Assembly (NCBI GenBank): GCA_944327085.1
Contig: CALVGG010000008.1
Location: 1-45,460, forward strand
Origin: an uncultured Elusimicrobiales bacterium
GTDB lineage: Bacteria; Elusimicrobiota; Elusimicrobia; Elusimicrobiales; Elusimicrobiaceae
DNA length: 45,460 nt
Direction of reading: 5' to 3'
This document shows, one piece after another, positions 24,978 through 33,765 of the stretch. Positions within the stretch are counted from its first letter, which is position 1, and the number at the start of each line of letters is the position of its first letter. The position numbers and the translations under genes are program-made. The notes beneath the pieces are model-generated. The model worked only from the letters and a program-made list of their open reading frames with translations, was not told where the DNA came from and searched no databases.

Positions 24978-24998
24978 TCACCCGCATATTGCGGGTGA
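24978..24998. terminator. Terminator between pilin gene and miaA
   Basis: A perfect 9-bp stem TCACCCGCA/TGCGGGTGA with a TAT loop, followed by TTTTAT on the plus strand. It lies between the convergent pilin gene and miaA stops, three bases from each. Confidence 0.85.
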
Positions 24999-25000
24999 TT

Positions 25001-25942
25001 TTATATTGAGGCAGAAAAACGTAAAATATCTTTTGTTATGTTTTTCAAGTCAAAATTCTGCGGGGTTTGTAACTCCAGCACCAGGGCTTGCGTGTAACGG
25101 TTGAACCAGGTGCGCTGGCGTTTGGCGTACTGGCGGGTGAGCAGAGCAATCTGTTCTACGGCTTGCGTGCGGGTTAACTGCCCCTGTAAATAGGCCACTG
25201 CCTGCGGATAGCCCAAACTTTTTAGGGCGGGTACATCGGCGGGGGTGCCTTGGTTTAAAAGGGTTTGGGTTTCGGCGCACATAGGGTCAAAAATATTTTC
25301 CGTGCGGGTTTGTATGCGGGCGTTTAGGGCGGTTCTATCCCAGTTTAAATATACAAAAGCGCTTTGGGCCGGGTTTGGCAGGGTGTGAAATACGCCCGTG
25401 CGAAGCTGGCTGGCCGGTTTGCCCGTAAGCAGGCAAAGCTCCAAGGCGCGCATGGTGCGCTGTACGTTTCCTGCGGGGATAGCGGCGGCGGAGGCTGGGT
25501 CCTTTTCGGCCAGGCGGGCGTGCAGGCCTTCTTTGCCTTCTTTCTCCAGCAGGCGGGTGAGGAGTTCTCTCGTTTGAGGGGTGGAAGCGGGCAGCGTGTC
25601 CATCCCCACAAAATAGGCGTGTAAATACATGCCGGTTCCGCCGGCAAAAATAATCTGCCGGCCCGGGTATTGGGCCGTTATCTCCAGCGCGCGCGCCACA
25701 AAAGCGCCTGCGTTAAAAGTATCGGTTACATTTAAGAAATCTACTAAATGGTATGGAATCCCTTCCACCCAATACGCGCCGTTTTGCCAAACGCCTTGCG
25801 GCTTGGCCGTGCCGGCGGTTAAATGGGTGTATACCTGGCGGGAATCGGCCGAGATAATGATCCCGTCCGTCCGTTTAGCCAGTGCCAGGGCCAGCTCCGT
25901 CTTGCCGGAGGCGGTGGGCCCGCAAATAACAATGGGTTTCAT
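25001..25942 (-). CDS. miaA: tRNA dimethylallyltransferase
   Basis: A 313-residue enzyme that puts a dimethylallyl group on N6 of A37 in UNN-decoding tRNAs. Marks: P-loop GPTASGKTELALALA near residue 8, SADSRQVYTHL near residue 30, and FAGGTGMYLHAY near residue 99. The C-terminal region RQYAKRQRTWFNR is also diagnostic. The product i6A37 is the substrate of MiaB, encoded 570 bases upstream on the same strand. A separate promoter is suggested by a TAAAAT box 6 bases before ATG and a terminator between PilZ and miaA. Confidence 0.95.
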   Translation of the reverse strand: MKPIVICGPTASGKTELALALAKRTDGIIISADSRQVYTHLTAGTAKPQGVWQNGAYWVEGIPYHLVDFLNVTDTFNAGAFVARALEITAQYPGRQIIFAGGTGMYLHAYFVGMDTLPASTPQTRELLTRLLEKEGKEGLHARLAEKDPASAAAIPAGNVQRTMRALELCLLTGKPASQLRTGVFHTLPNPAQSAFVYLNWDRTALNARIQTRTENIFDPMCAETQTLLNQGTPADVPALKSLGYPQAVAYLQGQLTRTQAVEQIALLTRQYAKRQRTWFNRYTQALVLELQTPQNFDLKNITKDILRFSASI

Positions 25943-25948
25943 TTTTAT

Positions 25949-25954
25949 ATTTTA
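25949..25954 (-). promoter_or_regulatory. TAAAAT box directly before miaA (leaderless-type promoter)
   Basis: TAAAAT on the minus strand ends 6 bases before the miaA ATG. There is no Shine-Dalgarno. Confidence 0.45.
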
Positions 25955-25992
25955 GTAAATTTGCCGCCCCGATATGCCGGGGCATAAAAAAG

Positions 25993-26018
25993 CCCGGGGC
26001 CAAAACAAAAGCCCCGGG
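25993..26018 (-). terminator. Rho-independent terminator after miaB-PilZ
   Basis: An 8-bp CCCGGGGC/GCCCCGGG stem, followed on the minus strand by CTTTTTTATG. A second smaller hairpin (25966-25983) lies next to it. It ends the miaB-PilZ transcript 27 bases after the PilZ stop. Confidence 0.85.
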
Positions 26019-26044
26019 TTTGGTATTTATTATTTGCGTGAGAG

Positions 26045-26509
26045 TTAATTTTCAAACAGGCTGTCGTCTTTTTGTATTTTATTGCATATGCGCCAGCACT
26101 TGCAGGTGGGTACGCACACATCCGGCAGTTTTAATAAAATGCGGGTGTCGCAATCATTAAAATCGTCGGCCATTTCGCTGATGGCTTTGGCGTCTTTTTC
26201 TTTGATGTTGGTAAATTCAATACCGATGGTATACACGTTTTCCCGCTGTTTTACCCAGGCCATTCTGGCGCCGATTTCCATTTTCCCCGTGCCGGGCAGC
26301 TGCAGACTGATGGAAAATTTATCGGCCAGCGGCGCGCCCAAAAAGCTGATCATGCGCATGCCGGAGGCGGACAAATCCGCCAATATGGCTACCAGGCTGG
26401 TTTCTTTACCGTCTTGGGTTTTATAAAAAAGGTTGACGGGTTCAATTAAATTGCTGATGACGGGCATGCGGGGGTGCCGTCTTTTTTCAGGTATATTTTT
26501 CTTGGTCAT
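26045..26509 (-). CDS. PilZ-domain protein with C-terminal cysteine cluster
   Basis: A 154-residue protein with a PilZ (cyclic di-GMP binding) domain. The RxxxR motif is Arg10-Arg14 in KRRHPRM and the second motif DLSASG is at 45-50, so both ligand motifs are present. After the domain (about residue 118) comes a short tail with Cys120, Cys132, Cys136, Cys138 and Cys142, spaced CX3CXCX3C, which could bind a metal or form disulfides. No function can be assigned beyond probable c-di-GMP sensing. It has AAGGAG 6 bases before ATG, immediately after miaB. Confidence 0.8.
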   Translation of the reverse strand: MTKKNIPEKRRHPRMPVISNLIEPVNLFYKTQDGKETSLVAILADLSASGMRMISFLGAPLADKFSISLQLPGTGKMEIGARMAWVKQRENVYTIGIEFTNIKEKDAKAISEMADDFNDCDTRILLKLPDVCVPTCKCWRICNKIQKDDSLFEN

Positions 26510-26511
26510 AA

Positions 26512-27744
26512 CTACTCCTTGGCAAATAATAAAGTACCGTCTGAACGGATTATTTCTACGTCAACTATACTGCCTATTTTATAATTTTTGGAGGTCTTTA
26601 CCCAAAAATTATTGGAAGAGCGCCCTTTGTTTTCTTCTTCCATCAGCACTTGCTGGCGCGTGCCTACTTGCGCCGCATACGCGCGGGTGCTTAAATCTCT
26701 TACCTTATTTAACAAAATATCCAGGCGTTGTTCCAGTACTTCATCCGGCAAAAGCTCCATTTGGGCGGCGGGGGTGCCTTGCCTGGGGGAATATTTAAAG
26801 CAATAAGCGGCAAAAAATTGCGCCTGGTCCACCAGGGAAAGGGTATCTTCAAAATCCTGTTCGGTTTCCGTAGGGAAACCCACAATAATATCGGTGGATA
26901 CCGTCATTTGGCACTCGGCCAGGGCGGCCAGTTTTTCCAACAGCATTTCCCGCGTGTAGCCGCGTTTCATGTCCTTAAGCACTTTGGTGGAGCCGCTTTG
27001 TATAGGTAAATGAATATGCTTGGCTATTTTGGGGTTATGGCGCACCGCAGCCAAAAAATCCGGCGTGATGTAGGCCGGGTGCGGGCTCATAAAGCGCACG
27101 CGCTGCACGCCGGGCACTTCGCTTACGCGGTTTAACAAATCGGCAAATGAGGTCTGCCCGTCTTTATAAGCGTTTACCGTTTGGCCCAAAAGCATAATTT
27201 CTTTGGCGCCTTGTGCGGCTTTTTGGGCGGTTTCCTGCAAAATGTGCTGCACAGGCAGGCATTTTACCGGGCCGCGCACATAAGGCACAATGCAGTAAGC
27301 GCATCTAAAATCACACCCGCGCATAATGGTTACGTAACCGGTAAGGCCTTCCTGTTCGAGGGCCAGGGTTTCCTGCACGGGGGGGAAAAGGCCGCTTTTA
27401 TCCAATAATTGGGGGAAAGTGTCTATACTTTTAGCCCCGGCTACCATATCTAAAAACGGGAATTCCTTTTTCAGTGCGTCCCCCAGCCGCTGGGCCGCAC
27501 AGCCTGCAAAAATAATGCGGCGGCCTGGCTTTTCTTTTTTCCATTTGGCCAGGCGCCCCAAAAAGGAGACGGCGCGGTGTTCGGCATGTTCCCGCACGGT
27601 GCAGGTGTTTACCAGAATCACGTCGGCCTCCTCGGGCGTGAGGGCGCGCTGTGCACCCCGTGCCTGCAGGTGGGTGAACATTTCCTGAGAGTCGGCCAAG
27701 TTCATTTGGCAGCCGAAGGTTTGCAAAAAAACTTTCATACTCAT
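26512..27744 (-). CDS. miaB: tRNA-2-methylthio-N6-dimethylallyladenosine synthase
   Basis: A 410-residue radical-SAM methylthiotransferase converting i6A37 to ms2i6A37 in tRNA. The N-terminal UPF0004 domain holds Cys12, Cys48 and Cys82 for one iron-sulfur cluster. The radical-SAM motif CX3CX2C is Cys144-Cys148-Cys151 (GCDFRCAYC). A C-terminal TRAM-like segment is present. Sequence markers IVPYVRGPVK and NAYKDG favour MiaB over its paralogues MtaB and RimO. It acts directly after MiaA. The second Met (MSMKV) is an alternative start two codons later. Confidence 0.93.
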   Translation of the reverse strand: MSMKVFLQTFGCQMNLADSQEMFTHLQARGAQRALTPEEADVILVNTCTVREHAEHRAVSFLGRLAKWKKEKPGRRIIFAGCAAQRLGDALKKEFPFLDMVAGAKSIDTFPQLLDKSGLFPPVQETLALEQEGLTGYVTIMRGCDFRCAYCIVPYVRGPVKCLPVQHILQETAQKAAQGAKEIMLLGQTVNAYKDGQTSFADLLNRVSEVPGVQRVRFMSPHPAYITPDFLAAVRHNPKIAKHIHLPIQSGSTKVLKDMKRGYTREMLLEKLAALAECQMTVSTDIIVGFPTETEQDFEDTLSLVDQAQFFAAYCFKYSPRQGTPAAQMELLPDEVLEQRLDILLNKVRDLSTRAYAAQVGTRQQVLMEEENKGRSSNNFWVKTSKNYKIGSIVDVEIIRSDGTLLFAKE

Positions 27745-27754
27745 ATAAAAAAAT

Positions 27755-27782
27755 AAAAGGCGGCCCGTAAAGACCGCCTTTT
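27755..27782 (-). terminator. Terminator at the end of the moxR-bat-pgi run
   Basis: A perfect 9-bp stem AAAAGGCGG/CCGCCTTTT with a 10-base loop, followed on the minus strand by ATTTTTTTAT. It lies 14 bases after the pgi stop and is the first clear terminator downstream of moxR, so the whole 11-gene run may be one unit. Confidence 0.88.
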
Positions 27783-27795
27783 AAACTGCAGTTAA

Positions 27796-29463
27796 TTAGA
27801 ACTTATCGCTCAAGTTTTTAATAGCCTGCAAGATAGGCTGCGTAAGGTGAATTTTAATTACGCGGCGGCCTTTTTCTTCCAAGGCTTGGAAATCACCCAA
27901 GGCTTGTGCGGCGCACAGCTGGCCAAAGGTGTAATGCTGGCCGGGGATTTGAATATCGTGTTCGGCATCGGCGGATAAAATGATAAATACGCCGTTGTTG
28001 CCGTCCCCTTTGTGCAGCTGGCCGGTGGAGTGCAGATAGCGCGGGCCGTAACCAAACAATACGGCGCGTTTGGTGCGGGTGAGGATTTTGTCGCGCAGGG
28101 CCAGGAGGGCCTTGGCTACCTCTTCAGACGGGTACACATAAGCCAACAGGGCAATATAATCATTGCTTTCCAAGAGGGAGTACACGTCCTGCGCCAAATT
28201 ATCCATTTTTACCTCATCGGCAATGTCTTTGGCTACCATGAAGGGTTTGTTTAACTCTTCCGGGGTGATTTCGTTCTTTTCCAATTTGCCCAAAATTTGT
28301 TTGGTAAGCGTTTTGGCGGCTTGCACGTTGGGTTGGTCAAACGGGTCAATAGCCAAAATGGCGCCGGCGGCGGCGGTGGCAATTTCCCACAGCAGGAACT
28401 GGGCGCCCAGCTCGTAAGGGTTATGCATGGAGATGGTCATTACCGGGTAGCCGCGTTCTTCCAAATCGTCCATAATGGCGGTTACGTGTTTGTCATCTTC
28501 GGACCCGTTGGAAATATGCACAAAAATGCGGTCTTCGCGGTAGTCAAAGTTTTTAAACAAGCCTTCCCCAACCACGGGCACAATGCCTTTGCCTTCTTTA
28601 CCGGTGGATTCGGCCACCAGCTGTTCGGCCCATAAGCCGAAAGAGGCCAATTCTTTGGGGGTAATGATGGTCAGTTTGTCTTTGCTGTGGTTGGCATAGC
28701 TGGCACCCATAAAAGCGCCCAGTTTAACGGCGGCGTTGGTTTTAAAATCCGCTTCCGGGCCGAAGGTTTGGGCTTCTTTTTTGGCAATTTCCAGCAGTTT
28801 TACAATATCCACACCCATTAAAGCGGCCGGCACCATGCCAAACATAGACAGGGCGGAAAAACGCCCGCCGATATCAGCCGGGTTGAGGAAAATTTTGCGG
28901 AATTTGTTTTTCTTGGCCAAGGTTTCCAGGCCGGTGCCCGGATCCGTAATGGCGCAGAAATTTTGCCCCGGGTCTTTTACGCCGGCTTTTTTTACCTCTT
29001 CGTGGAAATAGGCATATTGGGAGGACGGCTCCACCGTGCCGCCGGATTTGCTGGCAAAAATGAAAAGGGTTTTTGCCGGGTCAATGCGGTTTCTGGCGGC
29101 GGTTACCCAATCGGCATTGGTGGTATCCAATACAATCAGTTCCGGGTATCCGGCCTGCGGGCCGAATACGGTGCGGATTACTTCCGGCGCTAAGGAAGAC
29201 CCGCCCATCCCCATTACCACTACATGGTTAAAATTTTGTTTTACGTCAGCGGCAAAAGCAAGAACATCATCCACGCGTTCCAGCGTCCAGTCATACACTT
29301 TTTGCCAACCCAAGAATTTTACGATAAATTCTTTATGTTCTTTGTCCTGCTTCCAAAGGGTGGGGTCTTTAGCCCAAAATTTGGTGTTAAATTCCAGCCC
29401 TTCCAGTTTAATCAGGCCTTCGCGAATGATGCCTTCGGCCATGGGAGTTTCGTGTGTGTTCAT
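27796..29463 (-). CDS. pgi: Glucose-6-phosphate isomerase
   Basis: A 555-residue enzyme interconverting glucose 6-phosphate and fructose 6-phosphate. Two SIS domains are visible: VVVMGMGGSSLAPEV near residue 82 and FASKSGGTVEPSS near residue 137 bind the sugar phosphate, with GGRFSALSMFG near residue 200 and the C-terminal HSTGQLHKGD segment carrying catalytic residues. The sequence style resembles the isomerase half of transaldolase-Pgi fusion proteins, but here there is no transaldolase domain. It follows rpiB by 35 bases in what may be a continuous transcript. AAGGAA lies about 13 bases before ATG. Confidence 0.94.
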   Translation of the reverse strand: MNTHETPMAEGIIREGLIKLEGLEFNTKFWAKDPTLWKQDKEHKEFIVKFLGWQKVYDWTLERVDDVLAFAADVKQNFNHVVVMGMGGSSLAPEVIRTVFGPQAGYPELIVLDTTNADWVTAARNRIDPAKTLFIFASKSGGTVEPSSQYAYFHEEVKKAGVKDPGQNFCAITDPGTGLETLAKKNKFRKIFLNPADIGGRFSALSMFGMVPAALMGVDIVKLLEIAKKEAQTFGPEADFKTNAAVKLGAFMGASYANHSKDKLTIITPKELASFGLWAEQLVAESTGKEGKGIVPVVGEGLFKNFDYREDRIFVHISNGSEDDKHVTAIMDDLEERGYPVMTISMHNPYELGAQFLLWEIATAAAGAILAIDPFDQPNVQAAKTLTKQILGKLEKNEITPEELNKPFMVAKDIADEVKMDNLAQDVYSLLESNDYIALLAYVYPSEEVAKALLALRDKILTRTKRAVLFGYGPRYLHSTGQLHKGDGNNGVFIILSADAEHDIQIPGQHYTFGQLCAAQALGDFQALEEKGRRVIKIHLTQPILQAIKNLSDKF

Positions 29464-29498
29464 ATTAATCGCATTCCTTTTTTAAAGACCTTGCGGCC

Positions 29499-29951
29499 TT
29501 ATTTAAAATTTTTTGCTTCGGCTTGGAGAACCTTCCCCAAGCGCTCTTCGTGGCGGGTACCCGTCAAAAAAGAGGCGTTTAAAAAATTTTCCAGTACGCT
29601 TTGCGCGGTGCTGGGGCCTATTACCCTGGCCCCTAAGCAAAGCACGTTTAGATTATCGTGCTGTACCCCTTGCGCGGCGGAGTATGCATCGTGGCACACA
29701 CAGGCGCGTATACCCTTTATTTTATTGGCGCTTATGCACATGCCTATGCCGCTGCCGCAAATCAATACGGCCCGGTCCGCCTTGCCCTCGGCCACCAAAC
29801 CGGCAGCTTTGAAGGCATAATCCGGGTAATCCACCCGTTCGGGGCTGTTGGTGCCGCAGTCCAGCACTTCATGCCCCATTTCTTTTATTTTTTCCACCAC
29901 CGTTTCTTTTAAAGGGAAACCGGCGTGGTCACATCCTACAGCTATTTTCAT
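29499..29951 (-). CDS. rpiB: Ribose-5-phosphate isomerase B
   Basis: A 150-residue RpiB/LacAB-family isomerase converting ribose 5-phosphate to ribulose 5-phosphate. Marks: VGCDHAGFPLKE at the N terminus (Asp/His substrate site), the CGSGIGMCISANKIKGIRA loop near residue 65 with the catalytic Cys, and CHDAYSA near residue 85. The length is typical. It stands between gmhA and pgi, so three sugar-phosphate isomerases are clustered. GGAG lies 7 bases before ATG. Confidence 0.94.
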   Translation of the reverse strand: MKIAVGCDHAGFPLKETVVEKIKEMGHEVLDCGTNSPERVDYPDYAFKAAGLVAEGKADRAVLICGSGIGMCISANKIKGIRACVCHDAYSAAQGVQHDNLNVLCLGARVIGPSTAQSVLENFLNASFLTGTRHEERLGKVLQAEAKNFK

Positions 29952-29960
29952 AATGCTCCG

Positions 29961-30518
29961 TTAAAAGGCCTGGTCTACCAGGTCACACACGCTGTGCCCC
30001 AGGAAAATATGGCATTCCTGCACGCGCGGCGTGTTGGGCCATTTAACCACTAAAGGCAGGTCTACAATGTCTTTAATGGTGCCGCCGTCTTTACCTAACA
30101 AGGCGGCTGTAAAACAGCCTTTTTGTTTGGCCAAAGCCAGCGCCAAATATACATTGCGGCTGTTGCCGGAAGTGGAAATGCCAATTACCACATCCCCCGG
30201 TTTGGCAAACCCGTCTATCTGGCGGGAAAATACCACATCGTAAGAATAATCATTCCCCACCGCAGTAAGGGTGGAGGTGTTGGTATTTAAGGCCAAAGCC
30301 GGCATGGAGGGGCGTTCTTTTTTAAAGCGGCCCACAAATTCCGCGGCGATGTGCTGCGCGTCGCCCGCGCTGCCGCCGTTGCCCATTAAAATAACCTTTC
30401 CGCCGTTTTTAAAACATTTAATAATTTGGGCGGCTAAATCTTCGGTTTGTTGGGCTAAATTTTCTTTTACGTAAGTAAGCGCTTGTATCAATTCGTCGGC
30501 TTCTTTTTCAATAAACAT
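29961..30518 (-). CDS. gmhA: Phosphoheptose isomerase (SIS domain)
   Basis: A 185-residue SIS-domain isomerase converting sedoheptulose 7-phosphate to D-glycero-D-manno-heptose 7-phosphate, the first step of heptose synthesis for lipopolysaccharide core or S-layer glycans. Marks: LMGNGGSAGDAQHIAAEFVGRF near residue 44, the GISTSGNSRNV loop near residue 113, and a C-terminal QECHIFLGHSVCDLVD with catalytic His. No other heptose genes are in the window. It supports a Gram-negative envelope. GAGG lies 6 bases before ATG, 19 bases after batE with no terminator between. Confidence 0.9.
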   Translation of the reverse strand: MFIEKEADELIQALTYVKENLAQQTEDLAAQIIKCFKNGGKVILMGNGGSAGDAQHIAAEFVGRFKKERPSMPALALNTNTSTLTAVGNDYSYDVVFSRQIDGFAKPGDVVIGISTSGNSRNVYLALALAKQKGCFTAALLGKDGGTIKDIVDLPLVVKWPNTPRVQECHIFLGHSVCDLVDQAF

Positions 30519-30537
30519 ACATAACCTCGTTAATGTG

Positions 30538-31260
30538 TTAAATTTTTTCTATGCTTTCGCTTTTTATCCAGCCCTGTATCCCCTGGGATTTTACTACCAC
30601 TTCATTCCAGTTGTTGCGGCTGTCCTGCAGGATAACCAGGTGCCCGTGGGTTAAATTGGCACTGGCTGGGAAGTTGGTTCCCGGCCCGCTGCGCAGCTCC
30701 GCCGTGGGGGTTGCCACAACGGCTAAGGACTGCATTTCCTGCCCGCGGCGCAAATACAACCACGCACCGCTTATTACAAAAGCCAATAACCCAATCCACA
30801 CGGCTTTTGCCCAGCGGCGTTGGATAAGCCATACGCATAACAAAAGGGAAAATATCCCCAGGCACACCATGGCTACGCCTTTTAATTCACTGTATGACAG
30901 TAAAAAGAACAATTTGTGCAGCACTTCCGGCATGCCGCGCGGCACCAAATGTTCCCCGGCATTTTCCAGCGCCAGGTTTAAATTATGGCGTATGTCCGCA
31001 TCGCGCGGGGCCAGCTTAAAAGCACGGTAATAATTGGCTACTGCCAGCCCCATGCTGCCCATTTTAAAATAGCAGTTACCTATATTGTAGTAAACATAGG
31101 GGTTGTTTGGGGCGGTTTTCAGTTCGTCTTCGTATAAATTAAGCGCGGCGGAAAATTTGCCCTGGCTGTAGTATTGCTCCGCCTGGGAAGCCGCCGGCTG
31201 GGCGTTTACCCCCGCGGCAAATACGGCCAGCAGCGCAAATATGCAAAAGAGTTTCTTCAT
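30538..31260 (-). CDS. batE: BatE-like TPR and SH3-domain protein
   Basis: A 240-residue exported protein: signal peptide MKKLFCIFALLAVFAAGVNA, tetratricopeptide repeats (about residues 25-95: EQYYSQGKFSAALNLYE, YYNIGNCYFKMGSMGLAV), two membrane helices (about 130-175), and a C-terminal bacterial SH3 domain (AELRSGPGTNF...GWIKSESIE). This is the BatE architecture of Bacteroides aerotolerance operons. I start at 31260, where ATGA overlaps the batD stop; the open frame extends upstream without a signal peptide. Its role in envelope stress or oxygen tolerance is known only loosely. Confidence 0.83.
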   Translation of the reverse strand: MKKLFCIFALLAVFAAGVNAQPAASQAEQYYSQGKFSAALNLYEDELKTAPNNPYVYYNIGNCYFKMGSMGLAVANYYRAFKLAPRDADIRHNLNLALENAGEHLVPRGMPEVLHKLFFLLSYSELKGVAMVCLGIFSLLLCVWLIQRRWAKAVWIGLLAFVISGAWLYLRRGQEMQSLAVVATPTAELRSGPGTNFPASANLTHGHLVILQDSRNNWNEVVVKSQGIQGWIKSESIEKI

Positions 31261-33080
31261 AAACGGCCCTCCGTATCTAGGCGTTTTAAAATGGCCAGTG
31301 CCTGTTCGGCCAGGGCCCGCCCGTCGGCCGCGGCTAAATTTTCGGGCGCAAAGCGGGCGGCGTCCAGCCGCTGCCACAAAGTACTAAAAGCTTTTAAGGT
31401 GTCGGGGTGAACGCCTTTTTGTTTTAATTGTTCCAGCCCGTCACGCAGCTGCAGGCTGCCCATATTGATGTGAAAACGTTTAAGCAGAAACTCTTCCACC
31501 GCGTCGGCCACTTGTTCTTCAATAACGGCTTTTTTGAGTTGGTTTTTGGCGGCCAACAGCGGGGCTTTTGCCCGCAGAGAGCCGGCCCCCAGCCTCATAC
31601 CCAACCCGCATACAATGGGCAAAATAAGCAATATCCACGCCAGTACCTGCAGGCTCCCTACCGATACCAACCAGCCAATATCACCGGGGTAGGGGTCCGT
31701 TTTTACGTAACGGATATCATTGGTCAGGCGCCGCACGCCCGGGTTTTGCCCGCCACCGGTAAAGCTAACGCCGCTGTCTACCTTAGTAGAGGGGGTTACT
31801 TCCACCGTAATGGGATTGGTGGTTAAGGTTACATAGCGCTTGGCCGACGGGTTAAAATAAGACCAGGCCAGCGCCGGTATGGTGTACGTGCCGGATGCAG
31901 TGGGCACCAACACCGTTTTGAATGTTTTGGTGGTCTGCGTGCCGTTGCCGGTGGGCAGGGTGATAGAGTCGGACGCGACATCATAAACCCTAAACCCGGG
32001 TATTTGGGGTATTTTTAAATCAGCCGTGGGTTTTAGGTTTCCGCTTCCTTTTACGGTAATGGTTAAATTAATGCTTTCGCCGGCTTCCACGCGGGTTCTG
32101 TCCGCCTGGGCCTGAATGGTATATTTGTTGCCCACGGCACCGTAAAAACTGGCCGGGCGCCCGGCAGCCGGGGTGGGCTGAATGTTTAAGGTAATGGAAT
32201 TACTTTTTACCAATTGCTCGGGTTCGGCCGCCATGCCGCCAAAAAGCCGGTCAAAGGCGGAGAAAATGTCATTATTTCCCGGTTGAAACTGCACCATGGC
32301 AGGCCCGATGGTAGCTTTGCCCGCCTGTACGCCGGACAGGGCGTAGCGTTGCTCTATATAGCGGAACATTTTGCCTTTTAAAATTTGGCTGCCTTCCGTA
32401 TTTAGTTTAAGCGGCTCCATAAAAATATTGGTTACCGTGGGCGGCGTATAGGGCGGTTGCCCCGCAAACGGGCGGGAATAATAAAAACGCACAATAAGCT
32501 CCACCTGTTGGTTTACATAGGGGGAAGTATTGTTTACGGCGGCCGTCATAAAAAAGCTTTTTTCGCGGTTGTTTTCGGCCAGGGCATCGGTAGCGGACAG
32601 TTCCTGCGGAATATTGCCTGCGGAGCGGGCCGCGGAAACGGACGAATCGTAATTCCCTCCGCTGGAAGCCGTGGCTTGCTGTACGGCCCCGCCCGGGCCG
32701 CGCCCGGCCGGCACGCGGCGGTAAATATTTACCTGTATAGGCTGCGTGGTATAAACGCGGCCGTTATAGGTAAAGCGGATTTCCCCAATGGTGGCTTTCG
32801 TGGGAAAGCGCGGCAGCATTACATAGCGAAACACGGTGGACGTCTGCCCGTTTATGTTCATGGAAGAAACTTCGCGCGAATATACGTTAAATGCCGGCAG
32901 GCTGGGCAGCTGCGGCATAAGTACATTGCCCGAAGCGCCGGTAATTTGCACCGTAAGCGTGAGCTCATCATCTAAAGACAGGTTGGTTTTGTCCACGCTG
33001 GCGGTCATGGTTATTTGGGCGTGCGCCGCCAACGCCGATACAAACAAAACCAGTGTTAACAAAAAATTACGTATACGCAT
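31257..33080 (-). CDS. batD: BatD-like membrane-anchored protein
   Basis: A 607-residue exported protein of the BatD (oxygen tolerance) family. It has a signal peptide (MRIRNFLLTLVLFVSALAAHA), then repeated immunoglobulin-like beta domains (about residues 22-440, with segments such as SVDKTNLSLDDELTLTVQI and QADRTRVEAGESINLTITV that repeat the same pattern). A single membrane helix lies near residues 470-490, followed by a cytoplasmic helical tail of about 110 residues. It lies 4 bases after batC and overlaps batE by 4 bases. It is likely to form a complex in the inner membrane with the VWA proteins BatA and BatB. Confidence 0.87.
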   Translation of the reverse strand: MRIRNFLLTLVLFVSALAAHAQITMTASVDKTNLSLDDELTLTVQITGASGNVLMPQLPSLPAFNVYSREVSSMNINGQTSTVFRYVMLPRFPTKATIGEIRFTYNGRVYTTQPIQVNIYRRVPAGRGPGGAVQQATASSGGNYDSSVSAARSAGNIPQELSATDALAENNREKSFFMTAAVNNTSPYVNQQVELIVRFYYSRPFAGQPPYTPPTVTNIFMEPLKLNTEGSQILKGKMFRYIEQRYALSGVQAGKATIGPAMVQFQPGNNDIFSAFDRLFGGMAAEPEQLVKSNSITLNIQPTPAAGRPASFYGAVGNKYTIQAQADRTRVEAGESINLTITVKGSGNLKPTADLKIPQIPGFRVYDVASDSITLPTGNGTQTTKTFKTVLVPTASGTYTIPALAWSYFNPSAKRYVTLTTNPITVEVTPSTKVDSGVSFTGGGQNPGVRRLTNDIRYVKTDPYPGDIGWLVSVGSLQVLAWILLILPIVCGLGMRLGAGSLRAKAPLLAAKNQLKKAVIEEQVADAVEEFLLKRFHINMGSLQLRDGLEQLKQKGVHPDTLKAFSTLWQRLDAARFAPENLAAADGRALAEQALAILKRLDTEGRL

Positions 33081-33084
33081 AAAA

Positions 33085-33759
33085 TTACCAATCCTTTTCT
33101 ATACCGGAGGCCTCACTGTCCCCCTGGTTAGAGGCATAAGAGGGGCGGTATTCGTTTTCTTTGGCCATTTGGGCTACCCGCTGGGCTTCTTCCTTACTCA
33201 TAGAAGAAGAGTTTGCCTTATCCTGCTGCTGTTGTTTTTGTTGTTGTTGTTGTTCCTGCTGGTTGTTTTGCCCGCCGCCCTGGTTATTTTTGTTTTGTTG
33301 CGGGTCTCCCTTATTGTTTTGGCTGGTGGAATCCTGCTGGTTTTTTTCTTTTTGTTCCAGCACAATTTGCAAATTATGTATAGCCTCTTTGTCCTGCGGG
33401 TTTTGCAAAATGGCTTTGCGGTAAGCGGCTATAGCGGAGTCTAAATCCTGCGCGCGGTAAAAAGCGTTGCCCATATTATACAGCGCATCTTGGCTGCGCT
33501 TGCCCTGTTTTTGGGAGGCGTTTTCCCATGCTTGTTGGGCTTCTTTATATTCTTTTAAGCGGTAATGCGCCGCACCTATGTTAAAAAGCGTTTCCTGGTT
33601 ATACGGGTCTTTTTGCAAAGCCTGCTGATAAGTGCTTAAGGCCTGGCCGAATTTCTGTTCCTTATATAAACGGCTGCCTTTGGCCAAATCGCTCCCCACC
33701 CCGGCTGTTGCCGCGGGGCCTAAGGAGCAAAGCAATAAAATAAGCACCCATTTTTTCAT
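33085..33759 (-). CDS. batC: BatC-like TPR protein with glutamine-rich linker
   Basis: A 224-residue exported protein: signal peptide (MKKWVLILLLCSLGPAATA), three tetratricopeptide repeats (about residues 22-130, e.g. AYRKAILQNPQDKEAIHNL), then an Asn/Gln-rich low-complexity stretch (about 140-185) with runs of Gln encoded by both CAA and CAG. A short charged tail ends EKDW. This is the usual BatC layout, where TPRs come before a disordered tail. It sits 6 bases after batB. The Gln run is a possible site for length variation between strains. Confidence 0.82.
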   Translation of the reverse strand: MKKWVLILLLCSLGPAATAGVGSDLAKGSRLYKEQKFGQALSTYQQALQKDPYNQETLFNIGAAHYRLKEYKEAQQAWENASQKQGKRSQDALYNMGNAFYRAQDLDSAIAAYRKAILQNPQDKEAIHNLQIVLEQKEKNQQDSTSQNNKGDPQQNKNNQGGGQNNQQEQQQQQKQQQQDKANSSSMSKEEAQRVAQMAKENEYRPSYASNQGDSEASGIEKDW

Positions 33760-33765
33760 CTTCTT

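Noticed and set aside
27796-29463. Transaldolase-Pgi fusion protein
   Set aside because: The sequence resembles the isomerase half of such fusions, but the protein begins directly with the isomerase domain and there is no transaldolase part nearby.
30538-31377. Longer start for batE at 31377
   Set aside because: It would add 39 Arg/Gly-rich residues overlapping batD and hide the signal peptide that begins at 31260.
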